DNA from: JAJDOD01 sp039024895
GTDB lineage: Bacteria > Pseudomonadota > Alphaproteobacteria > Rhodobacterales > Rhodobacteraceae
Direction: 5' to 3'
DNA: 64,000 bases
Assembly (NCBI GenBank): GCA_039024895.1
Contig: JBCCPJ010000008.1
Location: 62,001 to 126,000, forward strand
The translations under genes were made by a program, and so were the position numbers. The notes under the pieces are model-generated. The model was not told where the DNA came from. It saw nothing but the letters and a program-made list of their open reading frames with translations, and searched no databases. Each line of letters starts with the position of its first letter. The first letter of the stretch is position 1. Of this stretch, positions 25,083-34,220 are shown in pieces.

Positions 25083-26482
25083 TCCCGGTCCAAGGTGTCA
25101 AAGGCGTGAGGATCGCGGTGCTGGGTTTGGGGCGCACAGGTTTGTCCGCGGCCCATGCGCTCGTTGCGGGTGGCGCAGAGGCACTTTGTTGGGACGACGG
25201 AGAGGCGGCGCGGACAAGCGCCGAAGCCGCTGGCCTGACCCTTTATGATCTGACTCGCCGCGATGCGTGGGACGCCGTCGCGCTGCTGATCGTCAGCCCC
25301 GGCATCCCGCACCTCTACCCAAAGCCGCACCCGCTCATCGCCCGGGCGATGGCCGAAGGCATACCAGTCGACAACGATATCGGCCTGTTTTTTCGCTCTC
25401 TGGCCACCCCGGCATGGGACCGCTTTGAAAAGGCGCCGAAAGTGGTGGCGGTCACCGGCTCCAATGGCAAATCGACCACGGCGGCCCTGATCCATGAGAC
25501 GCTTGAGCGGCTTGGCGAAGAAAGCCAGTTGGCGGGCAATATCGGTCGCGGCGCGCTTGCTATCGACCCGCCTGGCGACGGCGGTGTCGTGGTGCTTGAG
25601 TTGTCGTCGTACCAGACCGAATTGGCGCGCGCCCTCACCCCCGACATCGGGGTTTTCACCAATCTTAGCCCGGACCATCTGGATCGTCACGGTGGCCTTG
25701 GTGGGTATTTCGCCGCCAAACGCCGCCTCTTTGCCGAAGGTGGACCAGACCGCGCAGTGATTGGCGTCGATACCGACGAAACGCGCTTTCTCGCCAATCA
25801 GCTCTCGGAGGGCAGGACCGACGACCGGGTGATCCAAGTGTCAACCGAGGCGAAAATGGATGGGCCGGGTTGGAACGTGTTTGCGCGAAAAGGATTTTTG
25901 AGCGAGTACCGAAAAGGGCGGCAAGTGGCTTCGATCGACCTCCGCCAGATGCCCGGACTTCCAGGCGTGCATAATCATCAGAACGCTTGTGCGGCCTATG
26001 CCGTGTTGCGCAGCCTTGGCCATGCACCAAAATTGGTTGAAAGCGCTTTTCACGAATTCACTGGCCTGCCGCACCGGTCACAGCTTGTCGGTGAAAAGGA
26101 CGGCGTGCGCTTTGTCAATGATAGCAAGGCGACAAACCCGGACGCGGCGGCGCAAGCCTTGCAGGCTTTTGACCGCATTCGGTGGATTGTGGGCGGGCAG
26201 GTCAAGGATGGTGGGCTCGACGCCTTGCATGCCCATTTGGATAGGGTGAGCAAAGCCTATGTCATTGGACGCCATGCCGCTGACACAGCGCTGATGCTAG
26301 GGGGCTGCCCCCATGAGATGTCAACGACCATGGCGGCAGCAGTGGAAAGTGCCGTGCGCGATGCGAAGCCGGGTGAAACCGTGCTCCTTGCACCTGCCGC
26401 CGCGAGTTTCGATCAATACGACAACTTCGAGCAGCGGGGCGATGATTTCATTTTAGAGGTGCAGCGCTGGCTTGCGCGATGA
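25079..26482 (+). CDS. murD: UDP-N-acetylmuramoylalanine--D-glutamate ligase (MurD)
   Basis: Adds D-glutamate to UDP-MurNAc-L-Ala. It has 467 residues with an N-terminal Rossmann motif (VAVLGLGRTGLSAAHAL), ATP loop VTGSNGKSTTA near residue 124, LELSSYQTE, and FVNDSKATNPDA in the C-terminal domain. It is the last dcw gene here. ftsW, murG, murC and the rest, which usually follow in Rhodobacteraceae, are not downstream. Confidence 0.96.
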   Translation: MIPVQGVKGVRIAVLGLGRTGLSAAHALVAGGAEALCWDDGEAARTSAEAAGLTLYDLTRRDAWDAVALLIVSPGIPHLYPKPHPLIARAMAEGIPVDNDIGLFFRSLATPAWDRFEKAPKVVAVTGSNGKSTTAALIHETLERLGEESQLAGNIGRGALAIDPPGDGGVVVLELSSYQTELARALTPDIGVFTNLSPDHLDRHGGLGGYFAAKRRLFAEGGPDRAVIGVDTDETRFLANQLSEGRTDDRVIQVSTEAKMDGPGWNVFARKGFLSEYRKGRQVASIDLRQMPGLPGVHNHQNACAAYAVLRSLGHAPKLVESAFHEFTGLPHRSQLVGEKDGVRFVNDSKATNPDAAAQALQAFDRIRWIVGGQVKDGGLDALHAHLDRVSKAYVIGRHAADTALMLGGCPHEMSTTMAAAVESAVRDAKPGETVLLAPAAASFDQYDNFEQRGDDFILEVQRWLAR

Positions 26483-26585
26483 TTTAACCGGCGCCGGGTT
26501 TATGTGCTCGTAGGCGCGATGAGTGATCGGCAATTTGGCGTTCAAACGTATAGACCAGCCGCTGAACACGCTAGGCAAACCACCC

Positions 26586-26661
26586 TGTTTCACCTGTCCA
26601 AAAATACCTCAGGGGGTCTGGGGGACAGCGTCCCCCAGCGGATCGACGGGACGCAGTCCCG
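26586..26661 (-). repeat. Dispersed hairpin repeat, copy c, between murD and the transaldolase gene
   Basis: On the minus strand it has a hairpin (GTCCCCCAG arms), then ACCCCCTGAGGTATTTTTGG and ACAGGTGAAA, the same order of parts as the copies at 36161 and 52012. The perfect stem is CTGGGGGAC-AGC-GTCCCCCAG at 26618-26638. A second small hairpin CGGGAC-GCA-GTCCCG follows at 26647-26661. Between two convergent genes it may act as a terminator. Confidence 0.65.
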
Positions 26662-26667
26662 GCGAGA

Positions 26668-27321
26668 TCAAAGAATGCTCTGTCCCGTGGCCGCCCAATC
26701 CTTGAGAAAGGCATCCAACCCCTTATCGGTCAGCACGTGTTGCGCCATCTTCTTGATCACATCCGGGGGGGCCGTCGCTACGTCGGCACCAATCTTTGCC
26801 GCCTCACTCATGTGATTGACCGACCGGATGGAGGCCGCGAGTATTTCTGTCTTGAAGCCGTAATTGTCGTAAATTTCCCGGATGTCAGCGATGAGATCCA
26901 TTCCGTCGAGGTTCAGATCGTCCAACCGACCGATAAACGGCGAAATGAAAGTTGCCCCTGCCTTAGCGGCCAGAAGCGCCTGATTAGCTGAGAAGCAGAG
27001 CGTGACATTCACCATATGTCCGTCGCTTGAGAGCTTCTTGCATGCCTTCAGCCCTTCCCAGGTGAGCGGCACTTTGATCGCGATGTTCTCGCTGATCTTC
27101 TTCAGTTCAAGCCCTTCGGCAATCATACCGGCCGCGTCGGTCGCGACGGTTTCCGCACTGACGGGCCCCGGAACCATGCCGGCTATCTCTGCGATCACCT
27201 CTTTGATATCGCGGCCTGATTTATGAATGAGCGACGGGTTTGTCGTCACACCATCGACCATGCCGAGCTCGTGTAATTCGGCAATCGCTGCCGTGTCTGC
27301 CGTATCCACGAAGAATTTCAT
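26668..27321 (-). CDS. tal: Transaldolase (fructose-6-phosphate aldolase-like, TalC/FSA type)
   Basis: A 217-residue class I aldolase of the short transaldolase/FSA group. These move a dihydroxyacetone unit in the pentose phosphate pathway or cleave fructose 6-phosphate. Motifs are MKFFVDTAD, GVTTNPSLI, and the Schiff-base lysine in NIAIKVPLTWEG (about residue 85). ISPFIGRLDD and LAASIRS are also present. The ATG at 27321 is used because it gives the conserved start and has AGAGGGG upstream. It is divergent from the LysE gene by 84 bp. Confidence 0.93.
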   Translation of the reverse strand: MKFFVDTADTAAIAELHELGMVDGVTTNPSLIHKSGRDIKEVIAEIAGMVPGPVSAETVATDAAGMIAEGLELKKISENIAIKVPLTWEGLKACKKLSSDGHMVNVTLCFSANQALLAAKAGATFISPFIGRLDDLNLDGMDLIADIREIYDNYGFKTEILAASIRSVNHMSEAAKIGADVATAPPDVIKKMAQHVLTDKGLDAFLKDWAATGQSIL

Positions 27322-27405
27322 GCGTATCCCCTCTGGCAATTCGGGTGTCGGTCGTGGCACTGATAGCGGAAGCCCGTCCGGAACAAAACCCAATTGAGGA
27401 CCCTG

Positions 27406-28038
27406 ATGGACCCTGCCACCTGGACCGCCTTTCTCGCCGCATCGACGGCACTTTTACTGATCCCCGGGCCGACGGTGTTGTTGGTGCTGGCCTATGCCTT
27501 GGCGAAGGGCCGTCGCATCACTGTACCAACCGCCCTTGGGGTCGCCACGGGTGACTTGATCGCCATGACCGCGTCCCTCGCGGGGCTTGGGGTCGTGGTG
27601 CTGACATCGGCGACTGTATTCACGGCGCTGAAATGGATTGGGGCGGCGTATCTGATCTGGCTCGGCATCAAAATGATCCTTGGGGCCAAGTCCACCAGCC
27701 TTGATATGCCGCAAGCCGCGAGCGACCTGTCACCACGCGCGGCCTTTCTGAACGCGGCGGCCGTGACGGCGCTCAACCCTAAGAGCATCGTCTTCTTTAT
27801 TGCTTTTGTGCCGCAGTTCATCACGCCGGAAGCCGATTTTCTGCCGCAGGCCAGTATCCTGATTGCCAGTTTTGTGACCCTCGCAGGGCTCAACGCTCTT
27901 GCTTATGCGCTGCTGGCTGATCGGCTTCGCGAGACCATCAAGCGACCGGCCATCATCCGGTGGCTTACGCGCGCCGGGGGTGGAACGCTGGTCGCTATGG
28001 GTATCGCCACGGCAACGCTCCGCCGCGCGCAGCCTTGA
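27406..28038 (+). CDS. LysE/RhtB-family amino-acid exporter
   Basis: A 210-residue inner-membrane protein with six predicted helices. The family signature near the N-terminus is present (LLLIPGPTVLLVLAYALAKG, about residues 16-35), as is ALNPKSIVFFIAFVPQF in the second half. The substrate is unknown. The ATG at 27406 follows GAGGA at close spacing; an in-frame TTG lies at 27394. Its stop codon overlaps the priA start by one base (TGATG). Confidence 0.88.
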   Translation: MDPATWTAFLAASTALLLIPGPTVLLVLAYALAKGRRITVPTALGVATGDLIAMTASLAGLGVVVLTSATVFTALKWIGAAYLIWLGIKMILGAKSTSLDMPQAASDLSPRAAFLNAAAVTALNPKSIVFFIAFVPQFITPEADFLPQASILIASFVTLAGLNALAYALLADRLRETIKRPAIIRWLTRAGGGTLVAMGIATATLRRAQP

Positions 28039-30230
28039 TGCGCCATTTTGACGAAGGTGATCTGGTGTCGGTGCTGACCACGCAGCCGCTGGATCGCACC
28101 CTTGATTACAGAGCCCCGGAGGGCGGGTGTTTCGAGGGCGCTTTCGTCGAAGTGCCGCTCGGCCCCCGCAAGGTAATCGGCGTTGTCTGGGGTGCTGGGG
28201 AAGGTGGGTATGACCTGGCAAAGATACGACGGGTCATTCGCGTGCTCGACGCGGTGCCGATGCGCGATGATATGCGGCAATTCCTAATCCGTGCGGCCGA
28301 TTACACGCTGACCCCGCTTTCCGCGATGCTTCGGCTGGCAACGCGGTCTCCAGGCCTCGGGGACCCACCGGCCATGCGTGTGATTTACCGCCGAGGGACC
28401 GTCGACGCGCCGGATCGCTGGACGCCAGCGCGGCAAAAAGTAGTCGCCGTCCTCGACGAGTTTGGCGTTCTGTCCTTTACACTCGCCGAATTGGCAGAGA
28501 TGGCCGGGGTCTCGACCAGTGTCGTAAAAGGGCTTGTAAAACAAGGCGTTGTTGCGGAGGAGGAAAGTCCGCGCGACATGCCGTACCCCCATCTAAAGTC
28601 GGATGTTGCGGCGGATGTGGCGCTGACCGTTGAACAGTCTGCCGCCGCCAAAGCACTCCGCACCGGTGTTGCCGCGCGCACCTATGCCACCGCCCTTTTG
28701 AAAGGGGTCACCGGCTCTGGCAAGACCGAGGTTTATCTTGAGGCCGTCGCGGCCTGTCTCGATGCCGGTCGACAAGCGCTCGTCCTTCTACCTGAAATCG
28801 CACTGACCGCCGAGTTTCTGAACCGTGTCGAAGACCGCTTTGGCGCGCGCCCTGCTGAGTGGCACTCGGGCGTCACCATGACCGAGCGGCGGCGGGCGTG
28901 GAAGATGGTCTCCGAGGGCGGCGCGCAACTGGTGGTAGGCGCGCGTTCTGCGCTGTTCTTGCCCTATCAGGACCTCGGGTTAATCGTTGTCGATGAGGAA
29001 CATGACACGTCCTACAAGCAAGAAGACGGCGTGCTTTACAATGCCCGCGATATGGCCGTTTTGCGGGCGTCGATCACAAACGCACAGGTCGTCCTTGCCT
29101 CGGCGACACCGTCGCTTGAAAGCTGGGCCAATGCCGATACGGGCAAGTATCAGCGGCTGACACTGACCACCCGTTTCGGCGAAGCGGTGATGCCGGATAT
29201 GCTCGCCATCGATATGCGGGCCGAAGCCCTGCCTGCTAACCGTTGGATATCGGAGACGTTGGCGGGTGCTGTTCGCCAGCGCTTGGGCGACGGTGAGCAG
29301 TCGCTCCTTTTCCTCAATCGGCGCGGCTATGCGCCGGTGACCATTTGCCGGGCGTGCGGACATCAAATCGGCTGCGATCATTGCGACGCGCGGATGGTCG
29401 AGCACCGCTTCCAGAAACGGCTGATGTGCCACCAATGCGGTGAAACGAAACCGATGCCGACAATTTGTCCATCCTGTGGAGCCGAAGACAGGCTTGCGCC
29501 CGTGGGTCCCGGCGTGGAACGCATCACGGAGGAAGTTGCGTCTCTTTTCCCTGAGGCTCGGACAGCGCTGTTGTCCTCCGATATCTACGGTTCTGCCAGG
29601 GCACTCAAAGCCCAGATTGAGGATATCGCGAGCGGTGGGGCGGACATCATCATCGGCACTCAGATCGTCGCCAAGGGGCACAACTTTCCACTGCTCACGC
29701 TGGTTGGTGTCATCGATGCGGACCTTGGCTTGCAGGGCTCGGATCTCCGCGCGGCGGAGCGGACGTTTCAACTCATGCGCCAGGTCGCGGGACGGGCGGG
29801 TCGGGCTGAGAAACCTGGTCTCGCGCTGATGCAGACATATCAGCCGGAGCATCCGGTGATCCGCGCCATCCTTTCCGGTGAGGAAGAGGCGTTTTGGAAG
29901 GCCGAGGCTGCCGAACGCCGCGCCGCGGGTGTGCCGCCCTATGGCCGGATGGCCGGTATTGTCCTGTCATCACCGGATGTCGCCGAAGTGTTCGATTTCG
30001 GCAAGGCGCTTGCCGCAAAATCTGGGCCGCTCCATCAGATCGGTGCGCAGATTTTCGGGCCCGCAGCAGCACCCATCGCCCGTATTCGCGGACGCCATCG
30101 CGTCCGGCTGTTGGTGAAAGCTGACAAAACGGCACCCTTGCAAAAGGCGCTCACCCACTGGCTCGGGCAATTCCGGGTGCCAACGAACCTGCGGGTCGCG
30201 GTCGATATCGACCCGCAGAGCTTTTACTGA
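28038..30230 (+). CDS. priA: Primosomal protein N' (PriA replication-restart helicase)
   Basis: A 3'-to-5' superfamily 2 helicase that recognises stalled forks and reloads the replisome. It has 730 residues: an N-terminal DNA-binding domain, helicase loops GVTGSGKTEVYLEA and DEEHDTSYKQ, and ASATPSLES. The zinc-binding cysteines appear in CRACGHQIGCDHC and CHQCGETKPMPTICPSCG. GTQIVAKGHNFP and QVAGRAGR complete the helicase motifs. The ATG at 28038 overlaps the LysE-type gene's stop codon. Confidence 0.96.
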   Translation: MRHFDEGDLVSVLTTQPLDRTLDYRAPEGGCFEGAFVEVPLGPRKVIGVVWGAGEGGYDLAKIRRVIRVLDAVPMRDDMRQFLIRAADYTLTPLSAMLRLATRSPGLGDPPAMRVIYRRGTVDAPDRWTPARQKVVAVLDEFGVLSFTLAELAEMAGVSTSVVKGLVKQGVVAEEESPRDMPYPHLKSDVAADVALTVEQSAAAKALRTGVAARTYATALLKGVTGSGKTEVYLEAVAACLDAGRQALVLLPEIALTAEFLNRVEDRFGARPAEWHSGVTMTERRRAWKMVSEGGAQLVVGARSALFLPYQDLGLIVVDEEHDTSYKQEDGVLYNARDMAVLRASITNAQVVLASATPSLESWANADTGKYQRLTLTTRFGEAVMPDMLAIDMRAEALPANRWISETLAGAVRQRLGDGEQSLLFLNRRGYAPVTICRACGHQIGCDHCDARMVEHRFQKRLMCHQCGETKPMPTICPSCGAEDRLAPVGPGVERITEEVASLFPEARTALLSSDIYGSARALKAQIEDIASGGADIIIGTQIVAKGHNFPLLTLVGVIDADLGLQGSDLRAAERTFQLMRQVAGRAGRAEKPGLALMQTYQPEHPVIRAILSGEEEAFWKAEAAERRAAGVPPYGRMAGIVLSSPDVAEVFDFGKALAAKSGPLHQIGAQIFGPAAAPIARIRGRHRVRLLVKADKTAPLQKALTHWLGQFRVPTNLRVAVDIDPQSFY

Positions 30231-30239
30231 TCGCGCAAC

Positions 30240-31007
30240 TCAGAACTTGCCAGAGTTCCCCCATGCGTCGCGGGGGCTGATCTCTTCCTCATTCATCCAG
30301 TGTTCGACGATCAACCCGTGTTCCAGGCGGTAGAGATCGAAGACCGCAACATCCTTGCCGCCCGCATATCGTTTACCATAGGTCATGACAAAATCCCCCT
30401 GTCCCATGTGCTGGAACAGCATTTCGTAGTCGCCAGCTGCCGGAGACGCCAGCCATGCGGCGAGCCCGTTGCGCCCGGCCCCAATGCCCGGAGCATGCTG
30501 GATGACGTCGGTGGCAACGAATTTGTCGATCCTGTCGTGCTGCCCCTCTTGGCGGACTTGCTTGGTAAACTCCAGAACCGTCGCCTTGTTGGCCTCGGTG
30601 TCCGCGGCTGTGTTCACGTCGGCTGTGCCGCGGACCATGTCCTCACCAGAGGCCGTTTCGCTGACATAGGGTGCAATAGTGTCCCAGTGTTCCAGGATCA
30701 GACCGTCTTCATCGGTATAAAACATGTCCATTGTGACCCATCGCGCGGCCCCATCATTCAACGATTGGTAGGCGTTACAAAACACCCAGCGGCCATCCTC
30801 AAAAATCCGTACGATCTCAATGTCGCGCTTGGGGTTGCGTTCGACGAAAGGTTCGAAAAAGTCAAGAAAACCGTCTGTGCCATCCCCGACGCCGGTCGAA
30901 TGTTGCGTGTAGCGGTGGCCGGTATATTTGTGCACAGCCTCCCGCGCGTTCCCGCCCGCGATGCCTTCAAGATAGATGCGGCGCACGTTGTCTAGTCCCT
31001 GTCCCAC
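30240..31007 (-). CDS. Tandem SnoaL-like (NTF2-fold) protein
   Basis: A 255-residue protein made of two related SnoaL-like alpha+beta-barrel domains (about 1-125 and 135-250). Both contain a QH...G...GFL/GLAAWL core and end with a V/LEHW motif (LILEHWDTIAP and LIVEHWMNEEE). NTF2-fold proteins act as small hydrolases, isomerases or ligand binders, and the ligand here is unknown. The GTG start at 31007 has GAGGA seven bases upstream. It is 60 bp after the MBL gene and probably co-transcribed with it. Confidence 0.8.
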   Translation of the reverse strand: MGQGLDNVRRIYLEGIAGGNAREAVHKYTGHRYTQHSTGVGDGTDGFLDFFEPFVERNPKRDIEIVRIFEDGRWVFCNAYQSLNDGAARWVTMDMFYTDEDGLILEHWDTIAPYVSETASGEDMVRGTADVNTAADTEANKATVLEFTKQVRQEGQHDRIDKFVATDVIQHAPGIGAGRNGLAAWLASPAAGDYEMLFQHMGQGDFVMTYGKRYAGGKDVAVFDLYRLEHGLIVEHWMNEEEISPRDAWGNSGKF

Positions 31008-31067
31008 GATATGATCCTCGTTTCGTTTGTTTGGGCAGGCCCGGCGAGCCTGCCCGCATTCATGGCG

Positions 31068-31949
31068 TTACTTATCCCAGTATTGGGCTGTCAGACCTAG
31101 CAGGAACTCACCACCATAGGAGGGGTAGGCGGCCTTCATGGCAGCGACCACGTCGTCAGGTGTGCTTGCCGCATCCCAGGCAGCGTCCAAGGTTGAAACA
31201 TAGCCGATCGCGGTATCCAGTTCACCCCGCGTCGTTGGCAGTCCGTGTCCGACCAAAAGCGTGTCGAATGCTTCGTCGTCGCGCAGCCCCTCCAGCGTGG
31301 CGATCCAGTTCTTCCGATCCACGCCCGGCGCGAAATAGATGCCGTTATAGACAAGGTCCTGCACCACGGCGACCCGCTGCTCGGGGAGGACGGCGACGAT
31401 AGTCTTGGGCGCTTCCGCATTGTCATAGGCGCGGAATTCAACGGGGACGCCACCAATCTCGGTCATGCCGAGGGCCAGATCGGTCCCGTTCAACAATGAG
31501 GTGGGTTCGGGGAAGTCGCCACCTGTGGCTTCGCCGCGTAGGCCTTCGCGAATTTCCGGCAATGTTTGGAACTCGATGCCCTCGAAGGTTGAGACACCGC
31601 CCCAATGGTCGGGGTGCTCATGGCTGACATACGCCGTGTTTACCGTTTTACCGGTGGAGGCGACGAGTGCAGCAACTTCGGCAGCCGTCGGGGGTAGCAT
31701 GGTCGCGTCGACCAAGAGCAATTGATCGCCGAGTTCGATCACGTGCGAGGTCACATTTACGGCCTGTGGTGGGGAAACGTAGGTATGAAAAGTTACGCCA
31801 CCGGTTGAGAATGTCGTGACGGTACCGGCGGGCATATCGCCCTGTGCACGCGCGGGTGTTGCCTCGAAGCCGCCGCGTAGCAATGCCACGGCACCGGCCG
31901 ATAGGGCGGCCCCTTGCATCAGTTGGCGTCGGTTGAGAGTACGGGTCAT
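31068..31949 (-). CDS. Exported MBL-fold metallo-hydrolase with a Tat signal
   Basis: A 293-residue protein with a twin-arginine signal (NRRQLMQ at 6-12, hydrophobic run, cleavage near ARAQ) and a metallo-beta-lactamase fold. The metal motif HEHPDHWGG is near residue 110, and a second ligand region GHGLPTT near 235. The substrate is unknown. Family members with Tat signals include quinoprotein-relay and lactonase-like enzymes. It is divergent from a LysR gene across an operator-like palindrome and precedes the SnoaL-like gene. Confidence 0.87.
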   Translation of the reverse strand: MTRTLNRRQLMQGAALSAGAVALLRGGFEATPARAQGDMPAGTVTTFSTGGVTFHTYVSPPQAVNVTSHVIELGDQLLLVDATMLPPTAAEVAALVASTGKTVNTAYVSHEHPDHWGGVSTFEGIEFQTLPEIREGLRGEATGGDFPEPTSLLNGTDLALGMTEIGGVPVEFRAYDNAEAPKTIVAVLPEQRVAVVQDLVYNGIYFAPGVDRKNWIATLEGLRDDEAFDTLLVGHGLPTTRGELDTAIGYVSTLDAAWDAASTPDDVVAAMKAAYPSYGGEFLLGLTAQYWDK

Positions 31950-32001
31950 AGCTGAGCCTTTCTTTCGGTGAGTGAAACGTCGTCTTGCTTGATGGCCCTA
32001 G

Positions 32002-32041
32002 GGTATTGACCCCCGTTGTCTCCCATAAGTAGGTCAATACC
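32002..32041. promoter_or_regulatory. Perfect split palindrome between the MBL gene and its LysR regulator
   Basis: GGTATTGACC (32002-32011) and GGTCAATACC (32032-32041) are exact inverted copies separated by 20 bp, with centres 30 bp apart (about three helical turns). It sits 28 bp before the LysR ATG and 52 bp before the MBL start. This is the position and symmetry expected of an operator bound by the LysR protein to control both directions. Confidence 0.6.
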
Positions 32042-32068
32042 GAGAGGACTATTCCGCGAGGGCGAATA

Positions 32069-32944
32069 ATGATCGACAAGCTGCGAGCCATCGCAATTTT
32101 TTCTACTGTCGTGGATCAAGGCACATTTCGCGCGGCCGCGCTCCACCTTGGGCTTGGACCCTCCCGCGTGAGCGAGACCGTTTCGGAGTTGGAAAAAGAA
32201 CTGGGGGTGACACTGCTTTATCGGTCCACGCGCCAGTTGTCGCTCACCCATGAAGGCCGCCTCTTGCATGAAAAAGCGCAAGAGATGCTGTCGACGGTCG
32301 AGGCGGGTTTGGATGCCATCAGCCCGACGTCCAATGACCCGAAAGGCGCGCTCCGTATCACGGCGCCGGCGTTTGTGACGCAAACTGAGTTGATGGATCA
32401 ATTCGCTAGCTTTGCCCACGCATACCCAAAGATCGAACTGGAATTTGATTTTTCGGATGCGGCGCGCGATTTGATCCGGGACGGGTTCGATGTGGCGATC
32501 AGGGCCGGATGGCTGGAAGACAGCGAGTTGATGACGCGAAACATCGGCCGTGCCGACCGATTGCTCGTGGCCAGTGCGGCTTATATTGCGAGCCATGCCA
32601 CGCCAACGCACCCTTCCGATCTTGAGCAGTGGGATTGGATAAGGTTTGCGGTTCGGCCTGATCAAACCCAGTTAACCGGACCGTCGGGCGAACAAGTTAT
32701 GGTCACGGGCGCTTCCCATGTCAAAGTCAATTCCGCGACAGCGCTTTACGAATTTGCCGCGCGGGGGCTCGGTGTGACTTCAATTCCCGAGAACATGGCG
32801 TGCCGTGGATTCGAGCGCGGCGAATTATTGCATGTCTTGCCCGAATGGACGCTCGCGCCACTCGGGTTCCATGCGGTTTGGCCCGATCAGTCGCGCCGTC
32901 AGAATGTGACATCCCTTTTCGTGCGTCACCTCGCGCAAGCCTGA
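32069..32944 (+). CDS. LysR-type transcriptional regulator
   Basis: A 291-residue regulator. The winged helix-turn-helix is at about residues 1-60 (FSTVVDQGTFRAAALHLGLG, then SRVSETVSELEKELGVTLL). The effector domain, about 90-290, has LRITAPAFVTQTELMDQF and VHRG-like strands. It resembles the subgroup with short linkers near AaeR/DmlR-type regulators, an inference from the N-terminus only. It is divergent from the Tat-MBL/SnoaL genes, which it probably controls through the palindrome at 32002-32041. Confidence 0.92.
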   Translation: MIDKLRAIAIFSTVVDQGTFRAAALHLGLGPSRVSETVSELEKELGVTLLYRSTRQLSLTHEGRLLHEKAQEMLSTVEAGLDAISPTSNDPKGALRITAPAFVTQTELMDQFASFAHAYPKIELEFDFSDAARDLIRDGFDVAIRAGWLEDSELMTRNIGRADRLLVASAAYIASHATPTHPSDLEQWDWIRFAVRPDQTQLTGPSGEQVMVTGASHVKVNSATALYEFAARGLGVTSIPENMACRGFERGELLHVLPEWTLAPLGFHAVWPDQSRRQNVTSLFVRHLAQA

Positions 32945-33040
32945 CGCCGGACGGTCGGACTTTTTTGCCTGTCACGGGAATTTTTGGGGCGTCTGTTGCG
33001 TAGTCGAGGTAAGATCACGCGATGCGAAAGGATCGAACCC

Positions 33041-33610
33041 TTGTTTAAACGCCTCATATTTCTCGCCGGCCTTGTCGCCTTTTGCACGCCTTTGCTGGCG
33101 GCACCGACCAACTATGCCCTGAAACAGGATCAGAGCCGGGTCGGCTTCACATGGTTTCTCAACAGCGACGCCGTTAACGGCACCATGCCAGTCTCACGCG
33201 CGGATATCGTGTTGGATTTTGACCGGCCCGCCAATAGCCGGATCCGCGTTTCCGTCGATGCGGCGCGGGCGCGGGCAGGGGCCCCCTTTGCTGGTGAAGC
33301 GCTGCGGGGGGAGAGCGTTCTTTGGACTGACCGCTTTCCCGAGATCACCTTTCAAAGTCGGGATGTCCGGCGCGACGGGCAAGGCGGTGCAATCATGACC
33401 GGCACGCTCACCGTGCGGGGTGTGACACAACCGCAGACCTTCACAGCGCAACTCTTTCGCCCCGCAGGTCAGGCCGCGGGCGACCGTTCCGAGCTGACGA
33501 TCCGCCTCAAAGGCGGGTTGTCACGCAGTGCCTTTGGTGCAGGTGGTTTCCAAAGCTTCGTGGGCGACAGGGTCGAGTTGGATATCCGCGCTCAGATCGT
33601 CCGGGAATAG
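33041..33610 (+). CDS. Exported YceI-family protein
   Basis: A 189-residue periplasmic lipocalin-like protein. YceI domains bind polyisoprenoid or amphiphilic ligands in an eight-stranded barrel. A signal peptide (residues 1-21, ending LLAAP) is followed by YALKQDQSRVGFTWFLN, SVLWTDRFPEITFQSRDV, GTLTVRGVTQPQTF and a C-terminal LDIRAQIV strand. The TTG at 33041 is used because AAAGGA lies eight bases upstream and it gives a proper signal peptide. Confidence 0.88.
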   Translation: MFKRLIFLAGLVAFCTPLLAAPTNYALKQDQSRVGFTWFLNSDAVNGTMPVSRADIVLDFDRPANSRIRVSVDAARARAGAPFAGEALRGESVLWTDRFPEITFQSRDVRRDGQGGAIMTGTLTVRGVTQPQTFTAQLFRPAGQAAGDRSELTIRLKGGLSRSAFGAGGFQSFVGDRVELDIRAQIVRE

Positions 33611-33625
33611 CTGCAGAGATACAAG

Positions 33626-34135
33626 CTACTTCCCGAGCGGGACGGTCAGGCCAAAGGCAAAAAGCGCATCAAAGTTCTCGCCGTCCCCCGGAAAGGCCAG
33701 GAGAAAGGTCTTACCATACTGAACGCGTAGCGCCCCGATTGGAATAAAATCGCCCACTGAAACGGCAACACGGTCGCCGTTCCCAGGGTACCAGGCACCG
33801 CCCGCGACCACATCGACTTCAAAGATACCCGTCCCGTAAAATGGCATGGCCACTGCCAAGGACAGGGCACCATCGCCAAATGAATTGCGAAACGCCCCGG
33901 CAACCAGGCTTGGTTGCCGATCTAGGTTTCCGCGCAGCACTGGAAGGAGCGCCGGTGGATTTCGGAACTCCCATTCGAGAAAAAGCCCCGGGTTCACCTC
34001 CTCTACCTCGAATTGAATGTTTGCATGGTGCGATCCCAGCATGAGCGAGAGCCGATCCGGCCCGGCATGAGCAGGTGCAAGGACATTGAAGATCAGGAAT
34101 AGGGCGCAAAAGACCAATCGCATGCCAAGGCTCAT
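33626..34135 (-). CDS. Exported beta-rich protein of unknown function
   Basis: A 169-residue protein with a signal peptide (residues 1-24, ending PAHAG). The mature part is rich in alternating hydrophobic strands: SHHANIQFEVEEVNPGLFLE, GAFRNSFGDGALSLAVAMPF, then glycine-rich strands ending FGLTVPLGK. The terminal hydrophobic residue pattern suggests a small outer-membrane or lipid A-associated barrel somewhat like PagL; I could not see a catalytic Ser-His pair, so no function is assigned. It is divergent from the MFS gene. Confidence 0.7.
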   Translation of the reverse strand: MSLGMRLVFCALFLIFNVLAPAHAGPDRLSLMLGSHHANIQFEVEEVNPGLFLEWEFRNPPALLPVLRGNLDRQPSLVAGAFRNSFGDGALSLAVAMPFYGTGIFEVDVVAGGAWYPGNGDRVAVSVGDFIPIGALRVQYGKTFLLAFPGDGENFDALFAFGLTVPLGK

Positions 34136-34220
34136 AGCATGCCTTTCTTCCTTCGTCGCCCTGTGGCGCGCGTTGCGATCTTTTCTTTCCAAATGTGCGC
34201 GAAAGGCGTAACTGCAAACC

